A DNA stretch of 34,644 nt from Ignavibacteriota bacterium (GTDB lineage: Bacteria > Bacteroidota > Ignavibacteria > Kapaibacteriales > UBA2268): positions 1-34,644 of the forward strand of contig JAGXGG010000061.1 in assembly GCA_024636855.1 (NCBI GenBank). The letters run 5' to 3'. Shown here one piece after another: positions 25,934 through 34,213 of this stretch. The position numbers and the translations under genes are program-made. A model generated the notes under the pieces. That model was not told where the DNA came from and searched no databases. It was given only the letters and a program-made list of their open reading frames with translations. Each line of letters begins with the position of its first letter. Within the stretch, counting starts at the first letter, position 1.

Positions 25934-28330
25934 ATGAAAAAACTTAATTTATTAATAATTCTGCTACTGTGCGGATACGCTGTATCACAAGCATCTATCC
26001 TCACTAAACAATCAGTAGAGCTAACAGTAGGTAGCAACCCAGTAAGCATATTAGAAAACCCAAGCGATGGAATGATACATATATTCTGTGCTGGTGTGGA
26101 TGCCAACGACAATAACGTTTATGACGAAGGCGAAGATGAAAAACCAAGTTGGTGGACGTATAATCCAGCAGGTAGTAGCGTAGAACCAACAAAGATAAAT
26201 GAGTTTGACAACTACTTTGTTAGTCCGTTTAAGCCGACTGTTGATACTATCAAGGGATATTCGACAGTAATTCTACCATTCGCTGCATCAAAAACTGATG
26301 GTGAGTTCACTGGGAATGGATTTGTACAGGGGTTTCAAATGAAAAGTACAGCTCCTGCATTCAAAGTTGAAGTTACAAATGGCGAGTATCTATATTACGA
26401 AAGACAATTAGCAAATACTATCAGTGTTATTAGAGTAAATGGCAATGATTCACTTATTGTTAAGAATGATCTTAATAATCAAGTAGATGCTTTTGAGTTA
26501 AAAGGGGATGTGATTGAATATGTCACTTTCTTCGATGAAGATGATAGTCAGTATTTCGCTCCACTTTATTTTGATGGAGATAGCTCAAGCGTTGCGGTTT
26601 ACGAGCTTGATAAAGATTTGAATATCGAATTTTTATTTGAAAATGATAAAAGCATATGGTATTTAAATAAAGATTCAATTTCAAGTTACACAACTGACGG
26701 TAAAAAAATATATGCTTCAACTCATACAAGCTTATTTGTCCTTATGTTAGAGATTAATCCTGAAAAAGATGGATTCAAGACATGGCCACAATACGTTGGT
26801 TACGAAAGTGGAAGAATCAATAACTATGTGATAGGAATAAAAGATGATGTTCATTTAATTAGCACTTCTGAAAGGGATCTAATAGCAATTAATTTGGGCT
26901 ATAATGTCCCACATCCAATTAACGAGATGCATCATTCTCAATTTGAAATTGGATATATTCAATTCATTGGGAATCAAGTTTATTGTGCAAGCTCATTTAG
27001 CAATGATATAAATGGAGGGAGAATTTCTATTTACGATTTGACTAATGAATCAAATCAAGATCAAGCAATAGCTGGTCAAGAATATGTAGGCTATCAACCA
27101 GTTGCCTTGTTTGATCTTGGTACTCACCCCAGAGAAAATTTATATACTTTAGCTATTGGTATTGATTACAATTCCGATGGGATTATTAATGAAAAGGAAG
27201 GTGATATACCAGCGACCCTTAGTACTAATTTCTTTGTTGGAACATTTGAAAAATGGGATTCTGTGAAAGAATTTTATTTCCCATTAAATTACCCAGTTAA
27301 TAGTAATATCAGTAATAATGGTGATATCATTTTGCCATCTGGCAACATAGCGTATATTTATAATGTAGAAGCCCAAAACCTTGTTGATTCATTAGTTACT
27401 GATATGTATGTCGCTTGTGCCTTTAGTGGGTTCAAATATTCACCTTTAGAATATAAATTCTTAGGTTTGCGTGATTATGAATCGGGTAAAAGCTATATCA
27501 AAATCTATAAGGAAGATATAATTGACGTAAATACTGAAGTAGGAGCAAATGTAGTTGATGTAAAAGTTTACCAAAACGCTTCTGGTCCTAGTATTATCTC
27601 ACTTTCAGAGGGTAACTTTGGTACTTCAGACTCTAAAATTAACTTAATAAAATTAAGTGGATTAGAAATAACTGATAACTTAGAAATAGTAGTAGGAGAA
27701 GGTGGTAATTCGATAGAAATTGATAGCTCCCAAACAAGAGCAGCTGTAGTAATGAACGGGAGTCACGAAATTCATATTCTTAATTTACTTACTGGCGAGA
27801 TAGACTTGACTTTCTCGACTGGTACAACTGGATATGGTGGACCAAGAGAAGCTGCATTTAATAATGATAAATTATTTGTTACTACATACAGCAACCAGAT
27901 AATGATGTTTGATTCCAATACTGGTGAAAAATTATCCTCAATAAACATAGACGGAAACTCTGAAGGACTTTTAATAGAAAGAAATTATTTAGTTGTTGCG
28001 AATAATCAATATAGCAACTACGAAGCAAGTAACAGAATTTTCATGTATTACTTGGACAAAATCACGGGCGTTGAAGAGACAACTCCGACTCAGCAAACAA
28101 TCAGAGTTTACCCGCATCCTGTTTCTAATGATTTCCACTTAGTGTCAGATGATTTGGCTGGGACTAATGATGTAGCAATCATTAATAGTCAAGGTAAGAT
28201 AGTAGCTACTTATAGTGGCAGCTCAAACGGTGCAATAGCTCTAAACGCTGATGCTCTTGGATTAATATCAGGTAACTACACTGCCGTGATAAATGGCACT
28301 AGAGCAGTTAGATTTGTTGTGATAAAGTGA
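25934..28330 (+). CDS. T9SS-secreted protein B of the B12 operon, paralogue of the preceding gene
   Basis: A 798-residue secreted protein. The first about 90 residues (signal peptide, GSNPVSILENP, D56-ANDNNVYDE, EKPSWW) and the last 80 (VYPHPVSNDFHL sorting domain) are nearly identical to those of the preceding protein, also at DNA level. The middle has clearly diverged, although scattered blocks (LNYPVNSNIS, SEGNFGTSDSKI, STGTTGYGGPREA, SIDIDGNSEG-like) are kept. A second calcium-loop-like segment (DYNSDGIINE) is weaker than in the paralogue. I chose ATG at 25934 over TTG at 25922 because GAGGA lies 5 nt before it. The stop overlaps the GTG start of the next gene (GTGA), so they are translationally coupled. 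Role as in the preceding gene, inferred. Confidence 0.85.
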   Translation: MKKLNLLIILLLCGYAVSQASILTKQSVELTVGSNPVSILENPSDGMIHIFCAGVDANDNNVYDEGEDEKPSWWTYNPAGSSVEPTKINEFDNYFVSPFKPTVDTIKGYSTVILPFAASKTDGEFTGNGFVQGFQMKSTAPAFKVEVTNGEYLYYERQLANTISVIRVNGNDSLIVKNDLNNQVDAFELKGDVIEYVTFFDEDDSQYFAPLYFDGDSSSVAVYELDKDLNIEFLFENDKSIWYLNKDSISSYTTDGKKIYASTHTSLFVLMLEINPEKDGFKTWPQYVGYESGRINNYVIGIKDDVHLISTSERDLIAINLGYNVPHPINEMHHSQFEIGYIQFIGNQVYCASSFSNDINGGRISIYDLTNESNQDQAIAGQEYVGYQPVALFDLGTHPRENLYTLAIGIDYNSDGIINEKEGDIPATLSTNFFVGTFEKWDSVKEFYFPLNYPVNSNISNNGDIILPSGNIAYIYNVEAQNLVDSLVTDMYVACAFSGFKYSPLEYKFLGLRDYESGKSYIKIYKEDIIDVNTEVGANVVDVKVYQNASGPSIISLSEGNFGTSDSKINLIKLSGLEITDNLEIVVGEGGNSIEIDSSQTRAAVVMNGSHEIHILNLLTGEIDLTFSTGTTGYGGPREAAFNNDKLFVTTYSNQIMMFDSNTGEKLSSINIDGNSEGLLIERNYLVVANNQYSNYEASNRIFMYYLDKITGVEETTPTQQTIRVYPHPVSNDFHLVSDDLAGTNDVAIINSQGKIVATYSGSSNGAIALNADALGLISGNYTAVINGTRAVRFVVIK

Positions 28331-30237
28331 TAAAATTACTCGGATATATAGTTGTTTTCTTGATAGCTTTTGGATTCTTGTATTCTGAAACTGATTCGGT
28401 AGCAAAACGCTTCCCAGAGGTGACAATCGAAGCCAAAAATGAGCTAACAAACCAAGGATTCAACTATATATCCAGTCAATTAATTGATAGCAAAACCATA
28501 GCTAGAATCAATCCTATACTAGTCAGCGATGTACTGCAATATGCCGCAGGTGTGAACATTCGTGACTATGGGGGACTTAGCTCTATCAAAACGGTTTCAC
28601 TTAGAGGTATGCCCTCTAACCAAACGCTTATACTAATGGATGGTCTTCGTGTCACAAACTCACAGACAGGTATAGCAGATGTTAGTAAGCTTTTTATTAG
28701 CTCTGTTGATAGAATCGAAGTTGCCAAAGGCGGTGCTTCATCGCAATACGGTAGTAACGCTATGGCTGGGGTTGTGAATATGATTAGCAAAACCGAGTTA
28801 TTTGATGAATACAGATTAACAGCTAGTTACGATAGCTTTACTAATCGAATATTGGAGGCTGATATTACTCAGAATATAGATTCCTTTCCATTTACTTTGA
28901 AACTACGAAAGACAGATTCGGAGGGTACTTACAGTTTCCGTATCGGCGACAATGACTACGAAAGACAGAACAGCCAAGTCGATAATATTGATCTATATTT
29001 GGGTACTGTTTTGGGGTGGGGGAATTTTAATATAAAGCCAAGAGTTATACTTCGCAGTTCCGAGCGAGGGAACCCAGAGCCGTTGATAGCTGGAGTACAG
29101 AGACCGAGTAATGCTTTCCTAAAAGAATCAGATATGACAGCTATTGTCTCAGCAGATAATTACATAAATGATAGCACGGTTTTCAAGATTGGTGCAGTCT
29201 ATAATTACAGTGATTTGCAATTCAAAAATGAACAAGCTATCGAGTTCGGTGCAGGTGGACTGGACAATGATTTTTATAATAACGCTATGCAAATCAGATC
29301 GGAATATGCTACCAAATATAAGAACCTTCGCTACGGTTTTGTAGCAGATGGAACTCTCAATAAGCTCGCAGGAGATATGCTGCAAGATGTGAATGAGGAC
29401 ATAGCCCGTAACGATATTGGCATCTCTGCTAATATGAATTACACTAAGAAAAGCGTAGTAATTGAGTACGGATTTTACAGTAGTTTTAGAGCAGATTATA
29501 GTTCTGATTTCTCAGGTAATTATTCGCCTATGATTGGTGCTTCAGCAAGAGTAGTCCAAGCAAATTTGGTTACAAAAGCATCACTGAGCACTGGCTATCG
29601 TTTGCCATCCTTCAATGAAATGTATTACCTTAACTATGGTAATCAGGATCTTCGACCAGAGCGGTCAATTACTTACAATTTGGGGTTTGATTATGACCCA
29701 CCGAAGTTTGGGAAATTTGGAGTCAATTTATTCTACACAAATACTCGTGACCAAATCGCCGCAGTACCTACTGGGCCTATCACTTGGCAATCGCAGAATA
29801 TCGACAAAGTCAATTCACAAGGGATTGAGTTTTTTAGTATTCTGACTCCAATTGAGGGACTGAACATAGTATATAATTACATATACCAGCAGCCGCTAAT
29901 CAAGTCAGGTGTTGGGGAAGATGAGAGAGTGTTACTTCCCTATACCCCAGAGGAGATAGTGTCAGCTCTCGTTACTTATGATTTTAGTGATGTTCAAGTT
30001 GGTTCTTCACTGCAACATAAGAGCTATATATTCACAACTATCGACAATGACATGGGTCTTATAATCGAAGATTATACGCTACTCGATGTATTCGCTTCTT
30101 ATAAATTGGATGTATTTGCTAATAAGCTATTAATCAGGTTAGATGTACAGAATCTACTAGACGAACAGTATCAAGTTTTTTTAAATTACCCTATGCCGGG
30201 TCGTAATATCCGAGGAACAATCAGCTATGAAATATAG
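28327..30237 (+). CDS. btuB: BtuB-like TonB-dependent cobalamin receptor
   Basis: A 636-residue outer-membrane receptor behind a cobalamin riboswitch. A signal peptide (IVVFLIAFGFLYS) is followed by a short TonB-box region, the plug domain (about 45-150, with LQYAAGVNIRDYG, SLRGMPSNQTLILMDG, SSQYGSNAMAGVVNMIS) and a 22-strand-type barrel with a C-terminal GRNIRGTISYEI. The size and plug motifs fit the vitamin B12 group (BtuB) and not SusC. The role is import of corrinoids into the periplasm with TonB energy. The start is GTG at 28327, overlapping the upstream stop by 4 bp. Downstream the next gene overlaps by 11 bp. Identification of the ligand rests on the riboswitch and gene context. Confidence 0.88.
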   Translation: MIKLLGYIVVFLIAFGFLYSETDSVAKRFPEVTIEAKNELTNQGFNYISSQLIDSKTIARINPILVSDVLQYAAGVNIRDYGGLSSIKTVSLRGMPSNQTLILMDGLRVTNSQTGIADVSKLFISSVDRIEVAKGGASSQYGSNAMAGVVNMISKTELFDEYRLTASYDSFTNRILEADITQNIDSFPFTLKLRKTDSEGTYSFRIGDNDYERQNSQVDNIDLYLGTVLGWGNFNIKPRVILRSSERGNPEPLIAGVQRPSNAFLKESDMTAIVSADNYINDSTVFKIGAVYNYSDLQFKNEQAIEFGAGGLDNDFYNNAMQIRSEYATKYKNLRYGFVADGTLNKLAGDMLQDVNEDIARNDIGISANMNYTKKSVVIEYGFYSSFRADYSSDFSGNYSPMIGASARVVQANLVTKASLSTGYRLPSFNEMYYLNYGNQDLRPERSITYNLGFDYDPPKFGKFGVNLFYTNTRDQIAAVPTGPITWQSQNIDKVNSQGIEFFSILTPIEGLNIVYNYIYQQPLIKSGVGEDERVLLPYTPEEIVSALVTYDFSDVQVGSSLQHKSYIFTTIDNDMGLIIEDYTLLDVFASYKLDVFANKLLIRLDVQNLLDEQYQVFLNYPMPGRNIRGTISYEI

Positions 30238-31090
30238 CATTTTAATATTTATGATGGCTGCGAATTTGTATTCGCAAGATTGTATTACTATCAATCACGT
30301 ATTCTCATTCACTCCTGGAGTGGGTCAAAAACTTGGTCAGAGTGAAGAATTCTACCCTGCTAATATATTTGGGATACCGTCTCGCATAGCTAGTGAGGAC
30401 GTTGCAGAGGCAACTGAAAGCGAAGTCCTTTCTCTTGGCTTTGGTGGCGAGATAATAGTCGGCAACTCAGATAATCTGATAATAGATGGCGATGGAGCCG
30501 ATTTCACTATCTTCGAAAATGTATTCAAGAACCCTATTAATGGTCGTCTATTCAAAGAACCGGCAATAGTTTCAGTAAGCAAAGACGGTATTAGTTATAC
30601 CGAATTCCCTTATGTGTTTGCCTCTCTTGAGGGCTGTGCAGGGACTCACCCTACTTATGGTGCTGCCGATTATTGCGATTCTGATGTGAGTGGTGGCGAC
30701 AGTTTTGATTTGGCTGATTTAGGATTAGACTCAATTCGATATATTAAAATCAAAGACATTACTGACCAAGTCTTTGCAAATCAGAATCACAAATACTTCG
30801 ATTACTCACTTAGTGGCTTCGACTTAGATGCATTGGTAATACATAACTTTGTGGTAGACGTAATGTCATCTGTAGAATCTGATATATCCGAGTTTTATAC
30901 TCTTAGTTCTGATGAAATAACAAGCTATAATGCGAGTAACTCAATTCAGATTTATAATATAAATGGTATATTGGTATCTGAGTATTCGGGCATTGGTTTA
31001 TTCCAATTTCGAGAATTACAGAACGGAATTTATATAATGAAAATTAGTAATAGCAAGGGAACTGCAATTGAGAAGATCATTAATCTATAG
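30227..31090 (+). CDS. Secreted protein with T9SS-type C-terminus, B12 operon
   Basis: A 287-residue exported protein, starting inside the end of the receptor gene (11-bp overlap). A short signal peptide (ILIFMMAANLYSQ) precedes a domain rich in Gly, Asp and Phe with SLGFGGEIIVGNSDNL, GDGADFTIFENVF, SVSKDGISYTEFPY and a pair of Cys (GCAGTHP and YCDSD), which resembles secreted beta-sandwich domains found next to BtuB in other Bacteroidota. The end (IYNINGILVSEYSG ... NGIYIMKISN) is a T9SS sorting domain. I cannot name the domain; it could bind corrinoid or scaffold the receptor. The following gene overlaps its end by 23 bp. Confidence 0.75.
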   Translation: MKYSILIFMMAANLYSQDCITINHVFSFTPGVGQKLGQSEEFYPANIFGIPSRIASEDVAEATESEVLSLGFGGEIIVGNSDNLIIDGDGADFTIFENVFKNPINGRLFKEPAIVSVSKDGISYTEFPYVFASLEGCAGTHPTYGAADYCDSDVSGGDSFDLADLGLDSIRYIKIKDITDQVFANQNHKYFDYSLSGFDLDALVIHNFVVDVMSSVESDISEFYTLSSDEITSYNASNSIQIYNINGILVSEYSGIGLFQFRELQNGIYIMKISNSKGTAIEKIINL

Positions 31091-32180
31091 CATATTTTAC
31101 AGCATATTATTATCATTGCTTTTCATCGGGTGTGTGGAAACCCCTAACACTCCAACTGGTGAAGCGAAGCTATACGACACTCTCGCTACTCCATTCCCAG
31201 AGTCAGGAATAATAGTGCTTTGCGAGGGATTGTGGAACTACAATAACTCTGATATCTATGTACATGATAATATGACTGGAAAAACGTTAAATTCGTATTT
31301 CAAAACTGCGACTGGTGAATATCTTGGAGATATAGTCTCGGATATGAGAGTACTCGAAAATGGCAGAATAATATTCACAGCAACAGGCACGAAACAGCTG
31401 ATATTACTCGGCTACAAAGTGCCAGCTATCACAAGCAAAATCGACATCACTTACGACAGAGCAGCGCCGCGCTCGCTAACCACTATCGGCAATAGATACT
31501 ATTACACCGATTTATATAGAGACGAAGTTAGAAGCGGAACAATCAGCGACACACTTTCACCACCAAATCAAGTCTTTCCAACAGGCCCAGCACCAGAAGA
31601 TATAATAGCACACAATGGCAAACTGTACATAGCCAATTCGGGTTTCGGTGACTATCGGCAAAAAGAAAAGAACGCTGGTACACTTCAAATACTAGACCCC
31701 ACAACGGGTACAAGCGAGTACATATACATAGGTCCCAATCTAGTCCAAATAGCAATTAACCGAACAGAGAACTATATAGCTTGTGGATACCTAAACACTC
31801 CATCGCAAGTTGTAAAAGGAGAGTTGGGAGGAATAAAGTTTGTTGATTTATCGACTAATAATATACTCAGAGAAATGCCCCTCAAAGATTTTTCGGATGT
31901 AGTGCTAAACGAAAGTACAGGAGCAATTTATTACCTGGCTGAAGGTGGGCTATATGTATTCCCACATATAAACAGCAGAGCAATACCGCAGCTAATATAC
32001 GAGAACACTACCAAAGACGTGTGGCCTTCGCTATCCATAGACGACGCTAATGGTGAGTTATGGATAGGAAATGCCCGCAATTTCCAACGCGACGGTGAAG
32101 TAATAGTAGTTAGACCAGACGGCACTATCCTCCACAAGATACAGGTCGGCAAGAATCCACGGAAGGTGGTGGGGTATTAG
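31068..32180 (+). CDS. btuG: YncE/BtuG-like beta-propeller lipoprotein
   Basis: A 370-residue lipoprotein; signal LLSLLFIGC gives a lipid-anchored Cys near residue 22. The mature part has repeated beta-propeller blades: GIIVLCEGLWNYNNSDIYVHD, MRVLENGRIIFTATGTKQL, GNRYYYTDLYRDEV, APEDIIAHNGKLYIANSG, PNLVQIAINRTENYIACGY, WPSLSIDDANGELWIGNA and GTILHKIQVGKNPRKVVGY. This is the fold of BtuG, a very tight surface B12-binding protein paired with BtuB in Bacteroides. Position as the last gene of a riboswitch operon with a BtuB-like receptor supports that role, although specificity is inferred. The start is TTG at 31068, overlapping the preceding gene; no ATG is nearby. Short copies of its 3' end lie downstream (33240 and 34063). 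Confidence 0.82.
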   Translation: MRRSLIYSIFYSILLSLLFIGCVETPNTPTGEAKLYDTLATPFPESGIIVLCEGLWNYNNSDIYVHDNMTGKTLNSYFKTATGEYLGDIVSDMRVLENGRIIFTATGTKQLILLGYKVPAITSKIDITYDRAAPRSLTTIGNRYYYTDLYRDEVRSGTISDTLSPPNQVFPTGPAPEDIIAHNGKLYIANSGFGDYRQKEKNAGTLQILDPTTGTSEYIYIGPNLVQIAINRTENYIACGYLNTPSQVVKGELGGIKFVDLSTNNILREMPLKDFSDVVLNESTGAIYYLAEGGLYVFPHINSRAIPQLIYENTTKDVWPSLSIDDANGELWIGNARNFQRDGEVIVVRPDGTILHKIQVGKNPRKVVGY

Positions 32181-32191
32181 AATTTGACGTA

Positions 32192-32236
32192 GAGACGTAT
32201 TGTTTATGCTGAGCGAAGCCGAAGTGCATACGTCTC
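32192..32236. repeat. Inverted repeat just after the B12 operon
   Basis: GAGACGTAT (32192-32200) and ATACGTCTC (32228-32236) form a 9-bp perfect inverted repeat around 27 nt that contains GCTGAGCGAAGCCGAAG. It lies 11 bp past the propeller gene stop. No T-run follows, so a terminator is not clearly indicated; the pattern is one of the dispersed intergenic repeats. Confidence 0.6.
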
Positions 32237-32274
32237 AGAAAATATGTTAATTAGAACTAAAGAAGTTAGCACTT

Positions 32275-32306
32275 GTACTGAGCTTCGTCGAAGTAAAGAG
32301 TCTAGG
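32275..32306 (+). repeat. Dispersed hairpin repeat, copy 2
   Basis: It carries ACTGA, a palindrome CTTCGTCGAAG, then AAAGAGTCTAGG. The right flank (AAGAGTCTAGG) is shared with the copies at 11081-11118 and 34158-34193, while the stem differs. Confidence 0.55.
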
Positions 32307-32552
32307 TGTTACTGCAGTCTTACTCTTTCTCCTTTCTTTTCTTCGTTTATAAAGTTCTCAAGTTAATTATTATTTCTAATATTATTGGACTTTACAAACA
32401 TAGGATGACGAAGATGTCCTAAGTAAGCAGTAGAAACAAAGAAATGCTTTCATTTAGTTTGCTTAATTTGAGAATGCAGTAATATTTTATTATCTTACAA
32501 TTACTTGCAGATTAGAATGTTAAGATTTTCTACAACTTGAGGCTCTGTTAGA

Positions 32553-33206
32553 ATGATAGATAATGATTTTAAAGTATTTTGGTTTGATTTGTTTAGCAAA
32601 CCGAAAATGTTTTTTACAAAGAATCTTACTGAAAGCACGAATAAACCCAGATTCTTTGTCCTTGCATTTATAATTTTCGGATTGGGGTATGGCATAAATC
32701 AAGTTGATAAACAAATTGCTAGGTATGAATTACAGGGCACCTTAGATAATATGTCCTTTATCAATAGTTGGATAAGTTATTGGTTCTCAGCAATAATTGT
32801 CGGATTATTAGTTGGAATGTTAAGTTATTATATTGGCGGATGGTTTTTCAATGTGAGAGTAAAATGGTCTAAAGGAACAAATGATATTGTTAAATCTAGA
32901 AATATCTTTGTCTATTCAGGTGTTATTTCAAGTGTAGTTATTATTTTTACAACTATTATCTCCTCCCTTTTAGGTGATAAGCCCTATGACCCTTACTATG
33001 ATAGTTATCAATGGGATATAATTGCAGCATTATTAGTATTAATATCTGTATATTATTCAATATATGTAAGTTATATTGGTGTTATTACACTCATGAATGC
33101 TGATAAATATAGAAGTAAACTTTGGTTTCTAATATTACCTATCATCTTTCATACAGCTCTGTACTTATCTATTATTCTTCTTGCAATTGAATTAATAAGT
33201 TTATAA
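32553..33206 (+). CDS. Five-helix integral membrane protein, Yip1-like
   Basis: A 217-residue membrane protein with a cytoplasmic start (FDLFSKPKMFFTKNLTES) and about five hydrophobic helices: near 34-52, 75-95, 119-140, 155-180 and 188-213. The second helix ends in a Gly-rich turn (SYYIGGWFFNVRVKW). Start-of-domain motif and helix layout resemble the Yip1 family of bacterial membrane proteins; no enzymatic motif is present. The match is by shape and not certain. It lies between the 3' end of the propeller gene and a partial copy of that 3' end (33240), so it seems to be an inserted accessory gene. No function can be stated. Confidence 0.65.
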   Translation: MIDNDFKVFWFDLFSKPKMFFTKNLTESTNKPRFFVLAFIIFGLGYGINQVDKQIARYELQGTLDNMSFINSWISYWFSAIIVGLLVGMLSYYIGGWFFNVRVKWSKGTNDIVKSRNIFVYSGVISSVVIIFTTIISSLLGDKPYDPYYDSYQWDIIAALLVLISVYYSIYVSYIGVITLMNADKYRSKLWFLILPIIFHTALYLSIILLAIELISL

Positions 33207-33239
33207 TAAAATACACAAAACTCATACTGTGATACTAGC

Positions 33240-33299
33240 GATATTATCCTCAGCACTATACAAGTCGGAAAGAACTCAAGGAAGGTGGTGTTTTATTGA
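33240..33299 (+). pseudogene. Fragment of propeller-gene 3' end, copy B
   Basis: Sixty bases read in frame as DIILSTIQVGKNSRKVVFY and a stop, against GTILHKIQVGKNPRKVVGY and a stop at the end of the btuG-like gene (32124-32180). About three quarters of the bases match. Nothing of the rest of the gene is present upstream; the preceding bases belong to the unrelated membrane-protein gene and a short spacer. Confidence 0.75.
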
Positions 33300-33341
33300 T
33301 AGTTTCTAATTTAGTATTAAACAGATAAGGAAGTTTAAGGA

Positions 33342-34046
33342 ATGGACAGTAGAAAAGTTACTAAAGAGATCAATTCTATAATTCGACCAATTTTAAAAGA
33401 AAATGGATTTAGTAAAAATTCTGGTAGAACTTATTGGAGGTATTTTGATGATAGAATTGATATATTAAATTTTCAATCATTTAATAGTTATCATTCAGAA
33501 GTTATGGGATGCTCAACATTTTCTTATTCTATAAATCTTTCTACGTTCTTAAGTTTTATTCCAGATAAAGACAATGTCAAAGAAAAAAATGGACTTAAAA
33601 GACCGCATGAAGCGAATGGACATTTTAGGAGACAACTAAAAAAAAGTATCGTCCAACCAAAATTAAGTATAGATACTGTTTGGTCAGTTGATGATTTAGG
33701 AAATAATCTTTCAGAATGTATATATGATTCTAAAAATCAGATTGTGAATATTGCGTTTGATTGGTACGAAAAATTCAATTCGAGGGAGAAAATACTCCAA
33801 ATTCTGCTCAATGATGAAGTTGATATGGAAAACACTTGGGGTTACGGGAACTTTGAAAGTGCAAATCGAAACGAACTAATTGCCTATACTGCACTCGAGC
33901 TGAATCAAAAGAAATTGGCTTTAGAAAAATTAAATAAATTGCTGGAATTCTATAAGGTTCAATTAGAATATTGGGGTTACGATGACTTTCGAGAAAGTAT
34001 AAAATTTACAGAATTAGAAATAGAACGAATAAAGAGATCTTTATAG
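33342..34046 (+). CDS. DUF4304-like hypothetical protein
   Basis: A 234-residue soluble protein without signal peptide. The start (EINSIIRPILKENGFSKNSG ... YWRYFDDRIDILNFQSF) has the pattern of DUF4304 proteins: a helix ending in L-K-x-x-G-F, then a beta strand with N-F-Q. The family is uncharacterised. The C-terminal third is helical with repeated Leu/Lys (ALELNQKKLALEKLNKLLEF), perhaps tetratricopeptide-like. AAGGAA lies 7 nt before the ATG. The gene is bounded on both sides by fragments of the propeller-gene 3' end, so it looks like an accessory insertion. The family sometimes occurs in polymorphic or defence-linked neighbourhoods, which I mention only as a possibility. Confidence 0.7.
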   Translation: MDSRKVTKEINSIIRPILKENGFSKNSGRTYWRYFDDRIDILNFQSFNSYHSEVMGCSTFSYSINLSTFLSFIPDKDNVKEKNGLKRPHEANGHFRRQLKKSIVQPKLSIDTVWSVDDLGNNLSECIYDSKNQIVNIAFDWYEKFNSREKILQILLNDEVDMENTWGYGNFESANRNELIAYTALELNQKKLALEKLNKLLEFYKVQLEYWGYDDFRESIKFTELEIERIKRSL

Positions 34047-34062
34047 CAACCACCAATCTTAC

Positions 34063-34149
34063 GGCGAAGTAATAGTAGTCAGTCCAAACGGTAATATCCT
34101 CAACAACTTACCAGTCGGCAAGAACCCACGTAAGGTGGTGGGGTATTAG
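34063..34149 (+). pseudogene. Fragment of propeller-gene 3' end, copy C
   Basis: Eighty-seven bases read in frame as GEVIVVSPNGNILNNLPVG and on to KNPRKVVGY and a stop, the same length as the end of the btuG-like gene (32094-32180). By eye 13 of 87 bases differ, and five of these are synonymous. The copy begins 16 bp after the stop of the DUF4304-like gene. A few more codons upstream (NHQ) may also be related (NFQ). Confidence 0.85.
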
Positions 34150-34157
34150 TCGAACAG

Positions 34158-34193
34158 TCACTCTGAGCTAACAAAGTTAGCGAAGAGTCTAGG
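34158..34193 (+). repeat. Dispersed hairpin repeat, copy 3
   Basis: TCACTCTGA, stem GCTAAC, loop AAA, stem GTTAGC, then GAAGAGTCTAGG. Both outer flanks are identical to the copy at 11081-11118 (there on the other strand), while the stem is a different perfect palindrome. It follows copy C of the propeller-gene end by 8 bp. Confidence 0.75.
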
Positions 34194-34213
34194 TAAATTA
34201 TTATATTTGTAAA

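Larger units (their letters stand above)
32181..32552. other. Intergenic region with dispersed repeats
   Basis: No gene seen. It holds an inverted repeat (32192-32236) and a hairpin repeat (32275-32306), listed separately. The rest, from about 32310 to 32552, is AT-rich with a pyrimidine tract; no clear terminator of the B12 operon is visible except the inverted repeat. Confidence 0.5.

Noticed and set aside
32192-32236. Inverted repeat as terminator of the B12 operon
   Set aside because: 27-nt loop and no T-run after the stem; it fits the dispersed repeats better.
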